This document shows, in pieces, positions 5,252 to 5,424 of a stretch of DNA of 5,424 nt. The notes under the pieces are model-generated. The model had not been told where the DNA came from, made no database searches, and worked only from the letters and a program-made list of their open reading frames with translations. Position numbers and translations under genes: made by a program. Within the stretch, counting starts at the first letter, position 1. Each line of letters begins with the position of its first letter. The stretch comes from Myxococcales bacterium UBA1660 (GTDB lineage Bacteria > Myxococcota_A > Polyangia > Polyangiales > Houyiibacteriaceae): NCBI GenBank assembly GCA_002320815.1, contig DCLA01000103.1, forward strand, positions 1 through 5,424, written 5' to 3'.

Positions 5252-5424
5252 GCTTCGCTCGGGCGGAGCCCGAGACTCGCTCCCACCCAAACGCGCCGCC
5301 TCCCGGCGGCGGTTGCCAGCGCTTCGAGCGGCGGCGCCTTTCGCTTCGCTCGGGCGGAGCCCGAGACTCGCTCCCACCCAAACGCGCCGCCTTCCGGCGG
5401 CGGTTGCCAGCGCTTCGAGCGGCG
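5251..5424. repeat. Right repeat array, 91-bp period, same family as the left array
   Basis: Copy 1 spans 5251-5341. Copy 2 starts at 5342 and runs to the window edge, nearly identical. Each copy contains CTCGGGC-GGA-GCCCGAG, a perfect 7-bp stem with a 3-nt loop (5258-5274 and 5349-5365). Then come ACTCGCTCCCACCCAAACG, the CGCCGCC/GGCGGCG hairpin (5294-5311 and 5385-5402), and GTTGCCAGCGCTTCGAGCGG. The GAGACTCGCTCCC core, the GC hairpin and TTGCCAGCGCTTCG are shared with the left array in the same orientation. The right units lack the 18-bp subrepeats and the seven-G run. A 91-bp period is not a multiple of three, which argues against a protein-coding repeat. The array probably continues past the window. 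Confidence 0.92.

Noticed and set aside
3744..5381. 545-codon open frame on the minus strand opposite asnS
   Set aside because: It lies antisense to a clear asnS and is repetitive in Gly, Leu, Val, Glu and Asp with no recognisable domain. Long antisense frames are expected opposite GC-rich genes with C/G third positions.

Overview
The window is very GC-rich, with strongly C/G-biased third codon positions. It carries four intact genes, all on the + strand, between two blocks of one repeat family. Base composition, an OppB/DppB permease with a long periplasmic insert, a Bacillus-like asparaginyl-tRNA synthetase and alanine/proline-rich linkers suggest a Myxococcota-type (former deltaproteobacterial) genome. 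No gene here fixes the taxonomy.

Layout. Positions 1-303 are a tandem array with a 117-bp period: two full copies and a third shortened by 36 bp. It runs straight into the GTG start of a peptide/nickel-type ABC transporter substrate-binding lipoprotein (304-1944). That gene overlaps by 4 bp an OppB/DppB-family permease (1941-2933). The second permease and the ATPases that normally complete the transporter are not in the window. Next is an unusual three-part protein (best start 3011, end 3823): an N-terminal PPC/DUF296-like domain lacking the usual histidines, an Ala/Pro linker with a duplicated Trp motif and a basic patch, and a small SH3/Tudor-like C-terminal domain. Then comes asnS, asparaginyl-tRNA synthetase (best start 3900, end 5198). 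After asnS there is a duplicated 14-mer, a perfect 11-bp hairpin, and a second repeat array (period 91 bp, 5251 to the window end) sharing its core with the left array in the same orientation.

How it works together. The first two genes form a translationally coupled import pair for an oligopeptide-like solute. The PPC-like gene and asnS look like separate units. Each has a weak sigma-70-like element with identical geometry (17-bp spacer, then 7 nt from the -10 to the ATG) and no Shine-Dalgarno, which suggests leaderless transcripts.

The points most worth a second look are the flanking structured repeats, which touch the lipoprotein gene's start codon, and the PPC-like / basic / SH3-like protein. 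I found no CRISPR array, tRNA, rRNA or transposase.
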